A DNA stretch of 64,000 nucleotides from Eulemur rufifrons (GCF_041146395.1 NC_090984.1:82037114-82101113); one strand, 5' to 3'. Shown: positions 1 to 28,420, numbered from the stretch's first letter. Numbers and translations are program-made. Notes: generated by a model from the letters alone, not told the origin.

Positions 1-4811
<4,811 letters not shown>

Positions 4812-4923
4812 AGTCTCTGAGGTTAAAGTCATTCGGTGCCCGAGCAGACCAGAGGCGCATGGTGTTGACAGTGTTATTCATATACCCAGGCACTGGGGTG
4901 TCATATGGCAGAGCCAGGACCAC
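4812..4923 (-). CDS. PYGL: PYGL exon 6, residues 221-257 plus one base
   Basis: A 112-bp exon encoding [20 protein letters not shown] then [17 protein letters not shown], the conserved phosphorylase segment leading into the tower helix. The acceptor is atcccacag and the donor gtgagttc. One base (T) is left over and pairs with TT of exon 7 to give Phe258. The YMNNTVNT wording is liver-like (the muscle form reads YRNNVVNT). A continuous reading runs past the donor for about ten codons into the intron and is not expected to be used. Confidence 0.97.
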
Positions 4924-8605
<3,682 letters not shown>

Positions 8606-8774
8606 TTATTTTCAAGAGATGTGGACCTAGCCCTTCAATTATATCAAATTAAAAATATCTTTTACTGAAATAACTCAAACAATACTGTTTTGGCAAAATA
8701 GAATGTTGGTTCTGTCAATCTCAATTCATCTTTGTTACTGTCTTACAGCCTAAATCAACAATACTTGCCAATAT

Positions 8775-8960
8775 AGCTCTAAAAGTTTTATATGTGTTAC
8801 TGTATTTAATCTTCACAGCAACTGTATAGGAAGGAACTATGATTTCTCCCTTTTTAAAGATGAGAAATTGTAACTTCTCAAAGTCACACAGATAGTAAAT
8901 GGTAGAGCTAAGATTTGACCTTAGGTTTCTATGTTCTAGTCAAGATTCTTGTGCCTAGAA
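8775..8960 (-). repeat. MIR SINE remnant
   Basis: Antisense MIR: ttaatcttcacagcaactgt, aaagatgagaaattg and aaagtcacacagatagtaaa. Confidence 0.75.
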
Positions 8961-9297
8961 TACACAGTCAGTTAAGAAATGCTATTTTATAGAACACTCC
9001 CTTAATAAAGCTTATTTCAGTATAGGTACAGAACACTACTACATTTTGTAGTCTTTGATTACCTTAATCCTTATGTAATTTTGATTTGATAATGAACTAA
9101 AAATTATGATTCATTTTGAAAATAACATATACTAAGAGGTAAGGATCTTATTTTATTGACAATTTCAACATTTTCCCAGGTATTTATTTCAATTTATAAC
9201 AAAATATTTCTTATACAAATTTAAAAATCACAGTTTCTATTAAGGGTATCTTGGACATCGAGTGAATTTTGGTTTGCAACTAACAAACAAAAACACC

Positions 9298-9325
9298 AAA
9301 ACAACAACAACAACAACAACAACAA
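9298..9325. repeat. (AAC)n microsatellite
   Basis: About eight to nine caa/aac units in PYGL intron 4. Confidence 0.92.
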
Positions 9326-9390
9326 AACACATTTGGGGGGATGTATTTTTAAAGTAAATATATTAGTGAAACCTTTAAAATGTTACATAT

Positions 9391-9781
9391 ACAGTCATGT
9401 GTTGCTTAATGACAGGGATATGTTCTGAGAAATGCTTCATTAGGTGATTTCATCCAGTGAACATCACATAGTGTGCTCACACACACCCAGGTGGTATAGG
9501 CTTCTGCACACCTAGGCTATAGGGTATGGCCTCTCACCCCTAGGCTACAACCCTGTACAGCATGTTACCGTGCTGCATGCTGTAGGCAACAGTAGCATAA
9601 TGGTTAGTATTTGTGTATCTAAGTATATTTAAACATACAAAAGGTACAGTAAAAATACAGTATAAAAGATTAAAAAATGTACATCTGTATAGGGCAGCTC
9701 CATTATAAACTCATGGGACCACCACCAATGTTTATGTGGTCTGCTGTTGACTGAAACGTCATTATGTGGTGCATGACTGTA
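9391..9781. mobile_element. Tigger-type MITE
   Basis: Begins tacagtcatgtgttgcttaa and ends as the inverse, gtggtgcatgactgta, beside TA dinucleotides. Interior landmarks such as cacacctaggctatagggta are those of a pogo/Tigger-derived MER family. In PYGL intron 4. Confidence 0.85.
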
Positions 9782-10143
9782 TGTTAAAAGGTGGAATTGT
9801 CTTCTGGCAAGAAGGTGTGTTTGGGGAATAAAGTACCCTTGTCAATGAGATTATTCCAAATGCGGTTATTTAACCTATTTGATGCCTTACTCTCACCTCT
9901 TAGAAAACTCAGCTTTGGACTTAGAAGATATTTCTTAAGAATTATGATACAATGCCGGGCACCTCATGATCACCTAAACTTGAGTGCAATGCCTGCTCCA
10001 GGCACAGTGTGAAGAGAGGGGAATAAACACAGCTACTGTCTTTGAAGATTTTAGACAAAACGTTAATGCCAATAGCTAGGCAAGCAAATACACGCTTATT
10101 TACTCAAACATCCATCATGATTTTGTATCAAGAAAGCCAGTAA

Positions 10144-10437
10144 TCTCTAGCACTCTGGGAGGCCAAGGCGGGAGAATTGCTTGAGCTCAGGAGTTCGAGA
10201 CCAGCCTGAGCAAGAGTGGCACCCTGTCTCTACTAAAAATAGAAAAAAATAGCTGGCTGTGGTGGCTCACATCTGTAGTCCTAGCTACTCAGGAGACTGA
10301 GGCAGGAGGATCTCTTGAGCCCAGGAGGTTGAGATTGCTGTGAGTCAGGCTGATGCCATGGCACTCTAGCCTGGGCAACAGAGTGAGACTCTGTCTCCAA
10401 AAAAAAAAAAAAAAGAAAAAGAAAAAGAAAAAGAAAA
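10144..10437 (+). repeat. 5'-truncated Alu with target-site duplication
   Basis: The body begins inside the left arm at tctctagcactctgggagg and ends in an A tail broken by regular G residues. The 11-bp direct repeat aaagccagtaa flanks it at 10133-10143 and 10438-10448, proving insertion by target-primed reverse transcription. Confidence 0.93.
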
Positions 10438-11495
10438 AAAGCCAGTAACTGCCCATTAACTACCAGCATAATGATGAATGAAAAGGGGACATCTTTAGGT
10501 AGAAGAGCTGGGAGTTAGAGAGCCGCTGGAGCAGGAGGAGGTATCCCAGGCAGGATAAAGCCCAGGGAAGGCTGGAGATAGACTTGGGCTGATCAGCAAA
10601 TCACATGCGGCAGGTTCTCAGTAGGTCTGGGGAGGGGTGTGAAATTCTGCAATTCCAACAAGTTCCCAGGGGCTCTGGGCTGCTGCTGGGCCCTAGACCA
10701 TACTAAGCGCAGCCAGGAGCTACAAGCTGATACAAAGGCAATGGCTGTAATTCAGAATTAAAAACTCAACTTCTGCTATCCCGGGCATGAAGAAGAACAA
10801 AAGATAAAGTCAAATTTTAACAAGGAAATGGTGGAAGTTTATCAATTGATCAGCTTGTTAAGGGTCCACTAACTGGTGTTAATAACTAGAAACTCTATAA
10901 CAAATAAAACAACGTTATCAACAAAGGATCAAAGCATCTTGACTTACAAAATACTTCATGCTGCACTTAGGCAAGGGCAGATTTTGGGTTTTAAAATACT
11001 AGTCAACGTGAACACTGCTTCCTGTAACAGGAAAGAACTGCAGGCCTGTTTGCCTCACCCAGCTCTCAGGGCTGTTGTGACATGCACCTGAGGGAATTGC
11101 ACGCAACAGGAAGACAAGGAGGCAGAAACAGTCTTCCTTTGGAAAATCATGTGCGTGGGAGAACGGAAAGCACATTTTCTGCTGAGAAATGAGCCAGGAT
11201 CGTATGCCGTTCTGCCCTCAAGAAGCTGGGAATGCTCACGGAGACAGGACAGGCTCTGAACCCCACTGCTGCTCACTTCCTGACCCCGATGGAAGTAAAG
11301 GCTGCATCTGCCCTTTTGAGGGTACGCTCTTAAGTGGCAAGGATGGCTTAATTTTTCCCTGCCAAATAATGGTTGGTTTTAATATTATCAGGCTAACAAG
11401 TGGTTGTAGGAGACCCTATTTGCTTGCTCTTCATGGCATCTCTTACTTATTTGGCAAAGAATCAGTAAATAATTACATCAATTTTACAAGGCTTG

Positions 11496-11840
11496 TTTTT
11501 TTTTTTTTTTTTTTGAGACAGAGTCTCACTCTGTTGCCCGGGCTAGAGTGCCATGGCATCAGCCTAGCTCACAGCAACCTCAAACTCCTGGGCTCAAGCG
11601 ATCCTACTGATCCTACTGCCTCAGCCTCCCGAGTAGCTGGGACTACAGGCATGCACCGCCATGCCCGGCTAACTTTTCTATATAGATTTTTAGTTGTCCA
11701 TCTAATTTCTTTCTATTTTTAGTAGAGATGGGGTCTCACTCTTGCTCAGGCTGGTCTCGAACTCCTGAGCTCAAACAATTCACCCGCCTCGGCCTCCCAG
11801 AGTGCTTAGGATTACAGGCGTGAGCCACCGCGCCTGGCCT
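11496..11840 (-). repeat. Full-length lemur-type Alu
   Basis: Poly-T at the left end, then the two arms in antisense, with the extra agttgtccatctaatttctt segment. Flanked by acaaggcttg at 11486-11495 and 11841-11850. Confidence 0.95.
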
Positions 11841-12244
11841 ACAAGGCTTGTTTTTAAGGTGGATTGAGAAACATGTATTTCATAACCACAAGTTGGTCTG
11901 AGCAGATCTGAGGACAAAGAGAGAACTGCCCTGTCCAGCCTCTGCTAAATCCACAGAAGCTGCGAGATGGGGAGAAACCTCCTTTCCACCTTGCTTTCCC
12001 CAGTGAACTGACAATTTGTCCTGTGAATTCAGATTTCCATGCAGCCAGGGTTCCCAGAATGCACTACTATGCTGAGCCGTATGGGGATGGAGGAAGGAAA
12101 GAGAACTTTCACCTATATCCAAGTGGGCTGTCTGATTTGCTTCATCCCAGAGGACACACAGGACTGAAAGCAAGCGTGGCTCTGTGGAGTAAAAGAGCCA
12201 TCCTGGGTCGGGGGTGGCAGCAGGACTTGATAGCTCCCTCACAG

Positions 12245-12440
12245 GGGTGGGGAACCTGTGGCCTTCTGATTGCAAGATTGTTCTATTTTAAGCACCAAAG
12301 AGGCAAGAAAAGCTTCATCTTTCTCTGCTGCACCGCTTTTAATAAAAAGATTGTTTCTATAAAATTTGGATTCAGTCAAAAGGCCAGACTGAAAGATCTA
12401 GAAGGCCACATGTGGCCCCCAGGCCGCAGGTTCAGCCAGC
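12245..12440. mobile_element. Small hAT-like MITE
   Basis: Long inverted repeat: ggggtggggaacctgtggcc at the left, and the right end gcccccaggccgcaggttc reads as its complement. The centre is AT-rich with taaaaagattgtttctataa. Structure fits a Charlie-type MITE; the family is not named. Confidence 0.65.
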
Positions 12441-14127
12441 AATGCAGCAGAGGTCAGCTCAAGGGGCTCCGTCAGTGACTGAATTCTAAGAAATGCTTTT
12501 CCCCTCAACTGTGGGATACAGAGTACATGGAGAACCAGTGGACAAACATCAGGAGAGTCAATAAACTTTGCTTTCCGATGATGCAAATAATTGGAAAATG
12601 CTTCTGGGGCACACCAAGAATTCAACAATGATAATCAGAAACTCGCTGGGTAACATGAACTGTGTGTGACTGGCTATCACACATTTCTAAGAAGAGAGGG
12701 ATTCTAGTGACTTCTAAGAAGACAGACTCTAGCAGACACCGATTCAACTCTGAGATACATACTGTGAATGCCTTTCTCCCCAGAACTTTGGTGTGACTGT
12801 GAAACTTTTGTGTGAGGTTGTTGCAATCACCTTTTCTCCTCTTCCTCCCAGAGGTCAGTCATTTTCACAGAGGACTATGACTGATAAGGTTTCAACAACC
12901 CCCATTAGAGTTCATGGTAAGTCTAGAATTTTAACAATATATTATTTTCCTCAGGGGCGTTCACAATGAACACTTTATGACTGCAGATTTTCCTCGAAGA
13001 GGCTAAAAAATTAAAAGCCCATCAATCTTTACAAATCTTCCCAGCTCGTGGAATTTTCATCTGCCTTCTCCAAATCTGCCTTTGCGAGAGCAGAGACGCA
13101 CGTGTGTGGGGAATGTGACCACACTCTGGAGAGGCACGCTGCTTTCTTGGCAGGTGCTTTTTGTTTTTTACGGAAACGGTTTCTTTTTATGGTAAGATAT
13201 ATGTCAATGTTATGTTTGCCCTCTGAAATCCCATCCCAGTAAACAATGGCGGGGGGAAGTAAAATTCTGTGCCCTTCTGATTTCCATTTCAAGTCACAAT
13301 GAAAGAAGTATTGATGGTTAATAAGGCTAGCTTTGGAATATTTTGAATTAGCAAAACCTAGTTGGTCTCTCTTTATTCTTTTAGAACACTGGAAATATAT
13401 ACCTCCTTGGTCTAATAAAAGAGAAAGGGATGGTTTTCTGGAATAAAGGCCATTAAAAGGAGCAAAAATCGGTATCATAATAGAGACCTTTCAGAAAATT
13501 TTGGGAAAAATGTACTTGAGAAAAAAAAATTTTTTTGAGATTGATTTGCTGAGTTTCTTTCAAATCTTTCACCAAATAGTAGTTAAAAGATAAGAAAAAA
13601 AAAATCCTTAAACATCATCGGGTATTGTGAGTACCACACAGTATACTTTCAAAGACTTAAAATAGATACCATGTGTTGTTTGGTCAGGTTGTGTCAAAAC
13701 GCCCAGTCATGATCGTGTTGGAAGTGCCTGCTAAGCTAGGCTCTCGGCATGGAACTCTGCATTACTTGATTGGGAAAGAGAACCAATTATTTATTTTTAT
13801 AACTTTTTATGATCATCAAATACACATTTCTTATGGAATATGAGACATGCAGAAGAATAAAAGAAAGTAAAAGTGATCTGTAATCTGATCTCCCAGAAAT
13901 AATTACTATTGAAGCTTTGTTGTATTTTTTCTAGCACTTTTCCTTTATCTTTCTGGCTTCCTTTGCATAGTTGAGGTCATACTGTCCACATAATTCTAGC
14001 TCCTATTTTTTTTTTTTCAACTAACAAAAATGAATTCCTATTTTATTAAAATTAATAAACAATATTAGTGGCTACATTGATATTTTATTATAGAATACCA
14101 CAATTTATTAAATTGTCCTCCTTTTCT

Positions 14128-14345
14128 TAGGCAAAATTAGCATTTTATTGAGTGCCTATTTGTGTGCCAGATATTTTAGAATTATTATTTTCATAATAAT
14201 TCTATGATGTTGGTATCTCCACTTTGCAGATGAGAAAACTGAGGTTCAGAGACGTTAGGTAACTCAATTGAGGCAATTAGTTGAAATTCAGTCTCAAATT
14301 AGAAAGTAGGGCCCAGTCTTTTCTTCTACACCATGTTGCCTCCCA
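14128..14345 (-). repeat. MIR SINE remnant
   Basis: Antisense MIR: attgagtgcctatttgtgtg, gcagatgagaaaactgaggt and ggtaactcaattgaggc. Confidence 0.75.
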
Positions 14346-15474
14346 GTTTTTTATTTATTTGGGAGAGCTGAAGATACACAGCACTGGTCCTTAGAAAAAT
14401 TTAGAAGTTTGGCTTTCACTATGTTCCTAAAATTCTCCTTCTGAGCCTTTTTCCTGGTGTATTCTCTCACCATACCAAATGTTTTAGTTCTTTCTTTTCT
14501 TGGCCCAGAGAGTGTCCAAATACTGGGGGCATGGAGCAGGGGGACTGTAAAGAAAGGGCAAAGGTGACACTAAACTTATTCTCATTGGGCCATCTTCTAC
14601 TCCTCTGGCACCCCGGCATTGGTTCCAATCCCCAATCCAATCCCTGAGCACCAGGTTGTGGGACCCATCTTGTAAGTGTGGGAAGGGCTCAGAGAATTCA
14701 GGCTTTTTGGAAATTGAAGACTGATCTTTTTGTCAATGATGCATGTATGGGACAAAGATAGGAAAAGAATAAACCTAAATCACATAGTACCAGGGAAAAC
14801 TGTCCACACTAGGGCTGACTGTAGACTCAAAGAGCTACCAGAGATAAAAGAAATAAAAGTACCTAAGAATCTGGTTTGGTTGTATAAAAGTAAAACTAGT
14901 GTCATTTGGATGGATTTGTGTAAATTTCTATGGAGTACTGTAATTATACATATTAAATATGTGTCAGATTTATTTGATGTAACAGTTAACAAGATTGTCT
15001 GATTTCATCTTATAAAAAAAATGAGGACACTCAGCTTCCGTATCTTGTAAGACAGGCATGTTAAAGAAGGCAAGACTGAGCACAGAAGAGAATACTCAAT
15101 GTGGACCTGGAAGTCTGGGGGTGCAGACACACATTGCCAGCAGTGTGATCGGAGGTAACTTCACTTCTTAGGAGATTCTTTTTTCTCACCTACAAAATGG
15201 CAACATGCTTCCTACCATCAAGAGTTCTTAGGGGAGATCCTGAGTTAAAGATATGCTCCTTCATTGTGAATGCTGCAGAGAAGACAATGTCACACACTGC
15301 AGGTGGTCCACATTCCAGAGGTCGGTGGGCACCCCTGTGAGTCAGGAACTGTGTTCAGTGCTATGGATCTGGTGGTGGGTGATACCGGCAGGCTCTCTGC
15401 TCTTAGGGAACTTGCATTCCAAAGGGAGAAGGCTGACAGTACTCACTGATATCAACCAAATGCCAGGGGAATCA

Positions 15475-20662
<5,188 letters not shown>

Positions 20663-23600
20663 TCATGTTTCCTCTATGAGGGCAAATTTACTTGTCAACA
20701 CAAAAACACAGAATCACGTTAGGCCACCAATAAGAAACAAATAAACAAGGCTACTTTATCACAGGTTCAAATCAGACTCCCATTGATTCATGAAGGGCTA
20801 AATAGAAAAAAGTGTTACTGACAACTGGCTTTGGGAGAAACATTTTATATACTATTTTCGGCAGTATCTTGGTTCAGTATCTTTTACCTCCAGGGAGAAA
20901 AAAGCAAACCCATCCAACTTACTAGATACAATGTTTTGTATTTTCTTCTCCATCCCGTTCACGAGCCTCATGAATAAAGCATATGTTTTGGACAAACAGA
21001 AGTGAGACTGCCAGAGCTCACCATTTATTCATAAAATATTTATAGGACACCTCGGTGGGTGTGGGTCAGGTAGGTTGACTATGACCATCCATCTCAAGTC
21101 ATCCAGAAACATAAAGATTAACTCCCACACACTCCATGGCTAGAAAATATTCCTCCTTGACTGATTACTGCAAGTAGTTTTATAATTAATTTTAGAATTA
21201 AAATTATTCTAGAAAGTCTATTTACTGGCAACAGTTTTTTCTGAAGAAGAAGACTACCTATGGTTAATTGGTATTTGTTCTTGTTGAAATAGGAAATTTC
21301 CGTATTGACTTAGAAACAGTTTGCTTTTGACATGGTAAAATCCAGCTAAATACCATCAGAGTTGAAAGTGAGAGGTACAAAGGTCAGACTTTCCTAAAAC
21401 CTTTTTACATACAAAGTTCACTAATTTTATTGAAAAATAGGACCAGTGAGTAGCTTCACCATTTCCTTTTACGGTATCTTACTTTCCATTTCAGTTACCC
21501 TTTTCTTCTCTATCAGACACAAAACAAAATGACAAAATTTTGTAAATGCACCAATATAGTCACTTCAAATTTTAGGGACCTTTCCCCATTTCCATAAGAT
21601 AAGAAGGACCAAAAAGAAACATATTTGGCCAATCCACAAATGTAAAAAATTATCAATATTATTCAGTATAATAAAGCTCTCCTATAATATTTAACATATT
21701 AGTCACATATATAAAATATTATTTGAAAATGTCAATTTAGATATTTTACTCATCCCCACTCTTTTATGAAACAATTAAATCTTAAGTCTTCACATGGATA
21801 AACATTTATGTCATAACGGGGCATCTAACACTTTTCCAGAGCACATCATCTTCATTTTTATTCAGGTTGTTTGAATGTTTATAATGCCATTATTAGAACC
21901 CTCACCAGCCTATTAAAGCCTTTGTCTGATTGGAAAAAGGTACATTTCCCGGGACAGACATAGGCCAAACAGGGGCAGGGCCCCAGTTGCACCCATGGCT
22001 GGTGCTGTCATATATGACCACTGCTGTCACGGGAAATAGTATCTCAAGCCACAAATATCTATTTGCATAATATTAGCATAGTATTTTTTTCATTCTTCCC
22101 TATGTGTATTTTCATTATCTCTATAATTTAACCATGATGTATTGCCTTTTTCTTTTTAGTGATCTATAAAAAGCCTGTTTATAAATATATATAGTATATA
22201 TCCAACACTTGGTCTTCCTTAAAAAATTTTGGTTGCTCAGAATTAAATAAATGAGAGAGCACCTCTTTGCATGACAGACTTTATAAGGACAGGAATTTAA
22301 GGTGATTTCCTATTTTTTCGCAAATAAATAAGGCAGAACCTCATTTTATATTTAGGTATATATAAGACTTTGAAAAATAGATCACTGCCATACTCTTAGT
22401 TAATGGTCTCTAAATATTTATAACCTATGCCTAATAGTAAAATATTTGAGCATTGCCAATATATCTTATAAATTATACAAATATATTGCTACTATTTTAT
22501 GTATATTATACAAAAAGTGTACATTTTCAAAAGGCTTGTAGAGATAAAGAAGATATAACAATAACAGATATTTTAAAAATATTTTTTATTTTACTCTCAG
22601 CATTAATCAGAGGACCTGGGTACTTCTGGAAAGCCATATGGAACAGGTGTTAATAAAACTGAGACTTGCAGGGCAGGCAAGAGTGGGGCATAGAAACACG
22701 TGGTGGAAAGGGGATTGTAAGTGAAGCAGGGGCGCAGAAGTGGGGATTAGTTTGATGGGAGAGCAAGGTAGGTACAGGAGGGCAATGGAAGATAAGATGG
22801 GAGGAACAGGTTCACTTGGACTGAGAAGGGATTTTAAATGCTGAATTTGGGACTACGGCAGGCAATGGGAGCCCATGACAACTGAGCACAGAACAAGATG
22901 TGTTGCTTTAGGAAGCTTAATTGGACTACAGTACATAGAATGAGATGGGATAGCACACTCAAATACCTGCAGGAGCCAGGCAGAGAAGCTAAGTGTGTAA
23001 TGAAGGCCATGTAAAACAATGAGGAGTACTGGGCCAAGAACAGGATTATGTAAGTCCTGCCCAAGGCCCTGAAAACCACACCACTTAAAGATGTTCTATT
23101 GGCCAAGAAAATATGTCTGCTACCCATAGGCATTCTCAGGCTGCAGTTTTACCACTTCTGGAAGCAAGGTAACCACTTAGAAGTCTGCTGCAACAGACTG
23201 GCAGCCAGGTCCTCAATGAGGCAGAAAGCGAGAATGGAGGAGAATAGGTCATTTCGAGGGAAGCTGCAGAAATAGAATTTGGCAACCTATTGAATGGGCA
23301 ATACAGGAGGAAATCAAAGGTGGGACTAAAGTTTTGGGTTTATGTGACTGTCAAGATGGCAATGGCATTAAAATTAGAAACACAGAAGATAGGACGGGAT
23401 TGGAAAGAATAATGACTTGAGTTTTTAACATGCTGAGTTTGAGGAAATAGGAGACCTAGGTATGTTCACTAAGCACCTGGAAATCTAGGAATGGAGTTTG
23501 AAAAGGATTTCAGACTAGAGATCCGGATTTGGGATTCATCTGCACAGTTACTAGAGGAAAGGGAGGTGGGAAGGAAGTTTGGGCACACCTACTGGCTCCC

Positions 23601-23878
23601 CTTCCTGCTCTATGAGGGCAGGAACCATCCTCTTTAGATGAACAACTGTCAAGGATACTTTATTAACATGTGTGGAAACAAAACATGCTCACTGTTGTAC
23701 TCCCAGTGTATCACTGTTAAAATACTTGGCTTACACCTGTGCTCAAGCAGGAAGGGAAAGTCCTGAGTAGAAACTAGCCAGATAACTAGGAAAACTGTAA
23801 AGTATCAGGTAAGCCACTGGAGGAGAAACATACAAGGCTCTGTGGTGCTCTTGGGTGCTAAATGCTACAGAGGTAGAG

Positions 23879-23906
23879 GTGTGTGTGTGTGTGTGTGTGT
23901 GTGTGT
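23879..23906. repeat. (GT)n microsatellite
   Basis: About 14 uninterrupted GT units in PYGL intron 1. Confidence 0.97.
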
Positions 23907-23949
23907 TTCTAAAGTACGCTCATTATCCCACTCTGCAGCTTAAAATTAA

Positions 23950-24120
<171 letters not shown>

Positions 24121-24123
24121 TAA

Positions 24124-24459
24124 TTTTTTTTTTTTTTTGAGACAGCTTCTCACTTGTTGCCCAGGCTAGAGAGCAGTGGCATGATCATAGCTCACTGCAG
24201 CTTCAAATTCGTGGGCTCACGTGCTCCTCCTGCCTCACCCTCCAAGTAGCTGGGACTACAGGCACACTCCACCATGTCCAGCTAATTTTTTTCTTTTTTC
24301 TCTTTTTGTTTCTTTCTTCTTCTTCTTCTTCTTTTTTTTTTTTTTTGGTAAAGATGGGGTCTCACTCTTGCTCAGGATGTCTTGAACTCCTGGCCTCAAG
24401 TGATCCACCTCAGCCTCCCAAAGTGCTAGGATTACAGGTGTGAGCCACCATGCCTGGCT
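24124..24459 (-). repeat. Alu with expanded T/TTC-rich middle
   Basis: Antisense dimeric Alu whose middle A-rich linker has grown into a (TTC)n/T-rich run at 24290-24346. Confidence 0.9.
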
Positions 24460-25594
24460 AAAAATAATTTTTAATTCAAGATACAATTATGGTGTACTTA
24501 GTAGCATTCCTTTGTGCAAATAAAAAAAGATACAGTAAATATATGTATACACTAAGAGTTTTCTAAGGATACATTTAGATTTCTAAGGGTACATTTTAGC
24601 CTTAGCTATCTGGGGGTAGAGGCATAGGCCTCTGGGGCCACGGTGGGTTATTTTCCATTTGAAAAGCTTTGTTACAGCGGCCATTTCTTCCTAGGAGAAT
24701 TTACCTTCTTCTACTCTCTTAAAAATTCCTACAGGAGTTCTTGGGCACGGGGATTATGGACCATTTTTTTTCTTCACACTTGCATATTTACAAAAACCCT
24801 AATAAATGTTTATATGAATTTCCCCATTGCCTCCAGGATCTTTCGCCCTTTCCAGTATGACTCCACCTGGCCTTTCCTGTTTTCTCTCCCAAGACAGACT
24901 CACACCTGGCCTCACTCCAGCTGCCAGAGCTGCTGTCTCTCACCCTCACTCTGCACACAATCCCTCTCCCTGCCATGTCCTCCCCAGTCCTTCCCATCTG
25001 CCTCTTGCCCCCTTCCCTCTGTGGGCCCAAAACTACCCTAAGGAGCTCTTCTTTCCTGGCCGCATGCCAGGATGGAGGTGGATGGAGGTGGTCCCTAAAC
25101 AGCCTTCCTCAGTGCTCAGGGGTAGGTCTCCTAGGGACAGAAGGTCTTGGGGAGGTTTGGGGGGGTTATGCCTCTGGGGGGGGGGGGAGTAGGAGTCCAG
25201 GGCACTGCCTGGTCTACGCCTTCATCCCGCAGGAATTAAGGAAGTGCAGGAGCTCCACACCTCAGCCATCAGAACCGGGTGGGCAGAGCTCTGTGCTTGG
25301 GGCAGCACCCTCCCCCTCCCCCTGCACCACACTTATGCAGTCCCTCCGCAGAGCCTGGAACTTACTGCCACTCGACAACTCTATATTGGTCTCCTTTCCC
25401 TAAACACCAAGCTCCACCGAGGCAGGACTTCTGCCTGTTTTGCTCAGGGATGAATGTCAGTAGCTGAGAACGGTGCCTGACATACAGGACACGAAGCTCC
25501 TGTTACCTCTTGATTAAATGCTGAGAGTGGATGCTCCAAAAAAGTTTGTGGTCAGGCGAGGGAGGCAAGGCTTTTGCTCCCCAGGCAGCCCCTA

Positions 25595-26341
<747 letters not shown>

Positions 26342-27172
26342 TTACTGGGGGGCCTCGGGCAGGTCACGTCGCCACCGGGAGGCTCCTTCCGGATCCGCAG
26401 AGTCCGGGAAGGCGGCGTTTGTCCCGCCCCCACGCTGCAGTCCTCGGCCGCGGGCCGTCTGTGTTTGGAAGCAAGTTCTTGGCAAACTGTTGTGTTACCG
26501 AAGTTTATTTGCCATGTTTTATTGTTACTATTCCTCACCTGGAACCGTAAGCATCGGAAGGTCGTGAGGGGTCAGAACGCTTTTTCTCCGGCTGACCCAG
26601 CTCCCCGGCCAGTCCGTGCATGTCCCCATCCTGGATCCTCGGGGCGCCCCGCTGCTTTCCTTTGTTTTGTGAGGACTCGGGTTCGGGCTTTTTGACTCCT
26701 AGACCCAGGCGAGCTCTGCCCGGAGCCCCCTGCCGCTTCCCTGCAGCGGTAGGTTAGTAAGAACCAGAGAGTCTGAGCCCGCAGGGGCTTTTACCTCAAG
26801 CCCCTTCTTTAAATTATGTTTTACCCGAAGAGGATGAGGGGAGAAAAGAGAAGCGTGTGTGTAAAATGGAAAATGAAGGGATTACTCACTGGGCCAGTTG
26901 CCTTGTTTGCAAAAAACAAACCAGTCTGTGGTAATCTGCAGGACAGGCTGATCTTTGCACCGTTCGCCTTCAGTTTGGGTGATGTTTGTTGGTTTATGTG
27001 TGCATGATTTTTTAAACCTTGGCAAAGTCCAAAACATGGCATTTTAGGATGTCAGAGGGTTTTCTTTTCTTCCTCAATAAGTAGCATTAATATATTATTT
27101 TAGGAATGACCCATTGCCAGAATTAAGTTTTCTGGAAAAATCTTAGTACAACTGGTATTAATATACTTTAAT

Positions 27173-27329
27173 TTTTTTTTCCCCCTAGAGACCGGGTCTT
27201 GCCCTGTTGCCCAGGCTGGAGTGCAGTGACACAATTGTAGCTCACAATCAAACTCCTGGGCTCAAGTGACCCTCCCACCTCCGCCACCCAAAGTGTTGGG
27301 ATTACAGGTGTGAGCCACCTCACGGCCCT
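27173..27329 (-). repeat. FLAM-type Alu monomer
   Basis: Antisense monomer from gaccgggtcttgccctgttg to gtgagccacctcac; no second arm. Confidence 0.8.
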
Positions 27330-27377
27330 ACTTTACTTTTAATCTTAGTAATAAATCAAAGCTGATTATTTTGTTTT

Positions 27378-27812
27378 GTTTTTTCTCCTTTTTTAAAATT
27401 TTAATAGGATTAGGTGTACAAGTTGAATGTTATTACATGACTATGTTACATAGTGGTGAAGTCTGGGCTTTTAGTGTAGCGGTCACCTGAGTAGTGTACA
27501 TCATACCCCATTGGTAATTTTCCTCCCACACCCCCTCCTGACCTCCTCCTTTTGACTATGTGTCCTCATGTAGCCATAGTTTAGCTCTTACTTATAAGTG
27601 AGAACATGCAGCATTTATTTTTCTCTTCCCAGCTTATTTCACTTAGGATAATGGCCTCCAGTTCCATCCAAGTTGCTGCAAAAAACATTATTTCATTCTT
27701 TCTTGTCACTGAGTAGTACTCCATGATGTGTGTGGTATATGTATATATATCACATTTTCTTTATCCACTCATTAGTTGATTGGCACTTAGGTTGATTCCA
27801 TATCTTTGAAAA
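27378..27812 (-). repeat. L1 3' end
   Basis: On the minus strand it reads from atatggaatcaacctaagtg through ggataaagaaaatgtg and ctcacttataagtaagagc to an A-rich end, the standard ORF2 tail and 3'UTR of L1. No intact ORF. Confidence 0.9.
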
Positions 27813-28249
27813 GCTGATTATTTTGAGTTGATGCATTGGTTGGAGGCAGGATTATTTGATTCAGACCAAATGCAGCCCTCACCAAAAAAAAAAAAAAAAA
27901 AAAAAAAATGAAATTTCGGCTCTCATAGGTCTGGCAAAATTTCCAGACCCCATGTCTTCCTAGCTTCTGGGGTTTGTACACTGGCCTTTGGGGCAGAGCT
28001 GTGACTGAGTTGGGCCTTATGCAATACCTGCAATCTTGATGACTTGCACAGGAAAGCATTTATAGGAGAAATGAGGATGAGGGTTTGGATCTTGATGAGG
28101 CCAGAAATATCCTGGATTAAGAGTGGGAGTAGAGCCCTGTCAAAATGATTGATCTTAAAGATAAATACAGCCCCTGTGGTTAAGTTTGAGGTTAAGGCTG
28201 AAAGAGAAGGTCTTTTGACAATTATATAGTTTAAAAAAAAAATGTGTTT

Positions 28250-28420
28250 CTTGGGTGGGCAGAGTGGTGCCTGCCTGTCATCCCATCTGCTCAGGAGGCT
28301 GAGACAGGAGGATCACTTGAGCCCAGGAGTTCCAGGTTGTGGTGATCTGTGATAAGGCCAATGCACTCCAGCCTGGGCAACAGAGTGAGATCCTGTCTCA
28401 AAAAAAAAAAAAAACAAAAC
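28250..28420 (+). repeat. 7SL-derived free monomer
   Basis: Single monomer with tgctcaggaggctgagacag, gcccaggagttccaggttgt and gcactccagcctgggcaaca, then poly-A. The middle keeps a gatctgtgataaggcc segment resembling 7SL RNA more than a mature Alu arm. Confidence 0.75.

Noticed and set aside
11189..11722. A 177-codon ORF on the plus strand
   Set aside because: Its second half is the antisense Alu ([20 protein letters not shown] is a typical Alu translation). The first half has no homology that I recognise.
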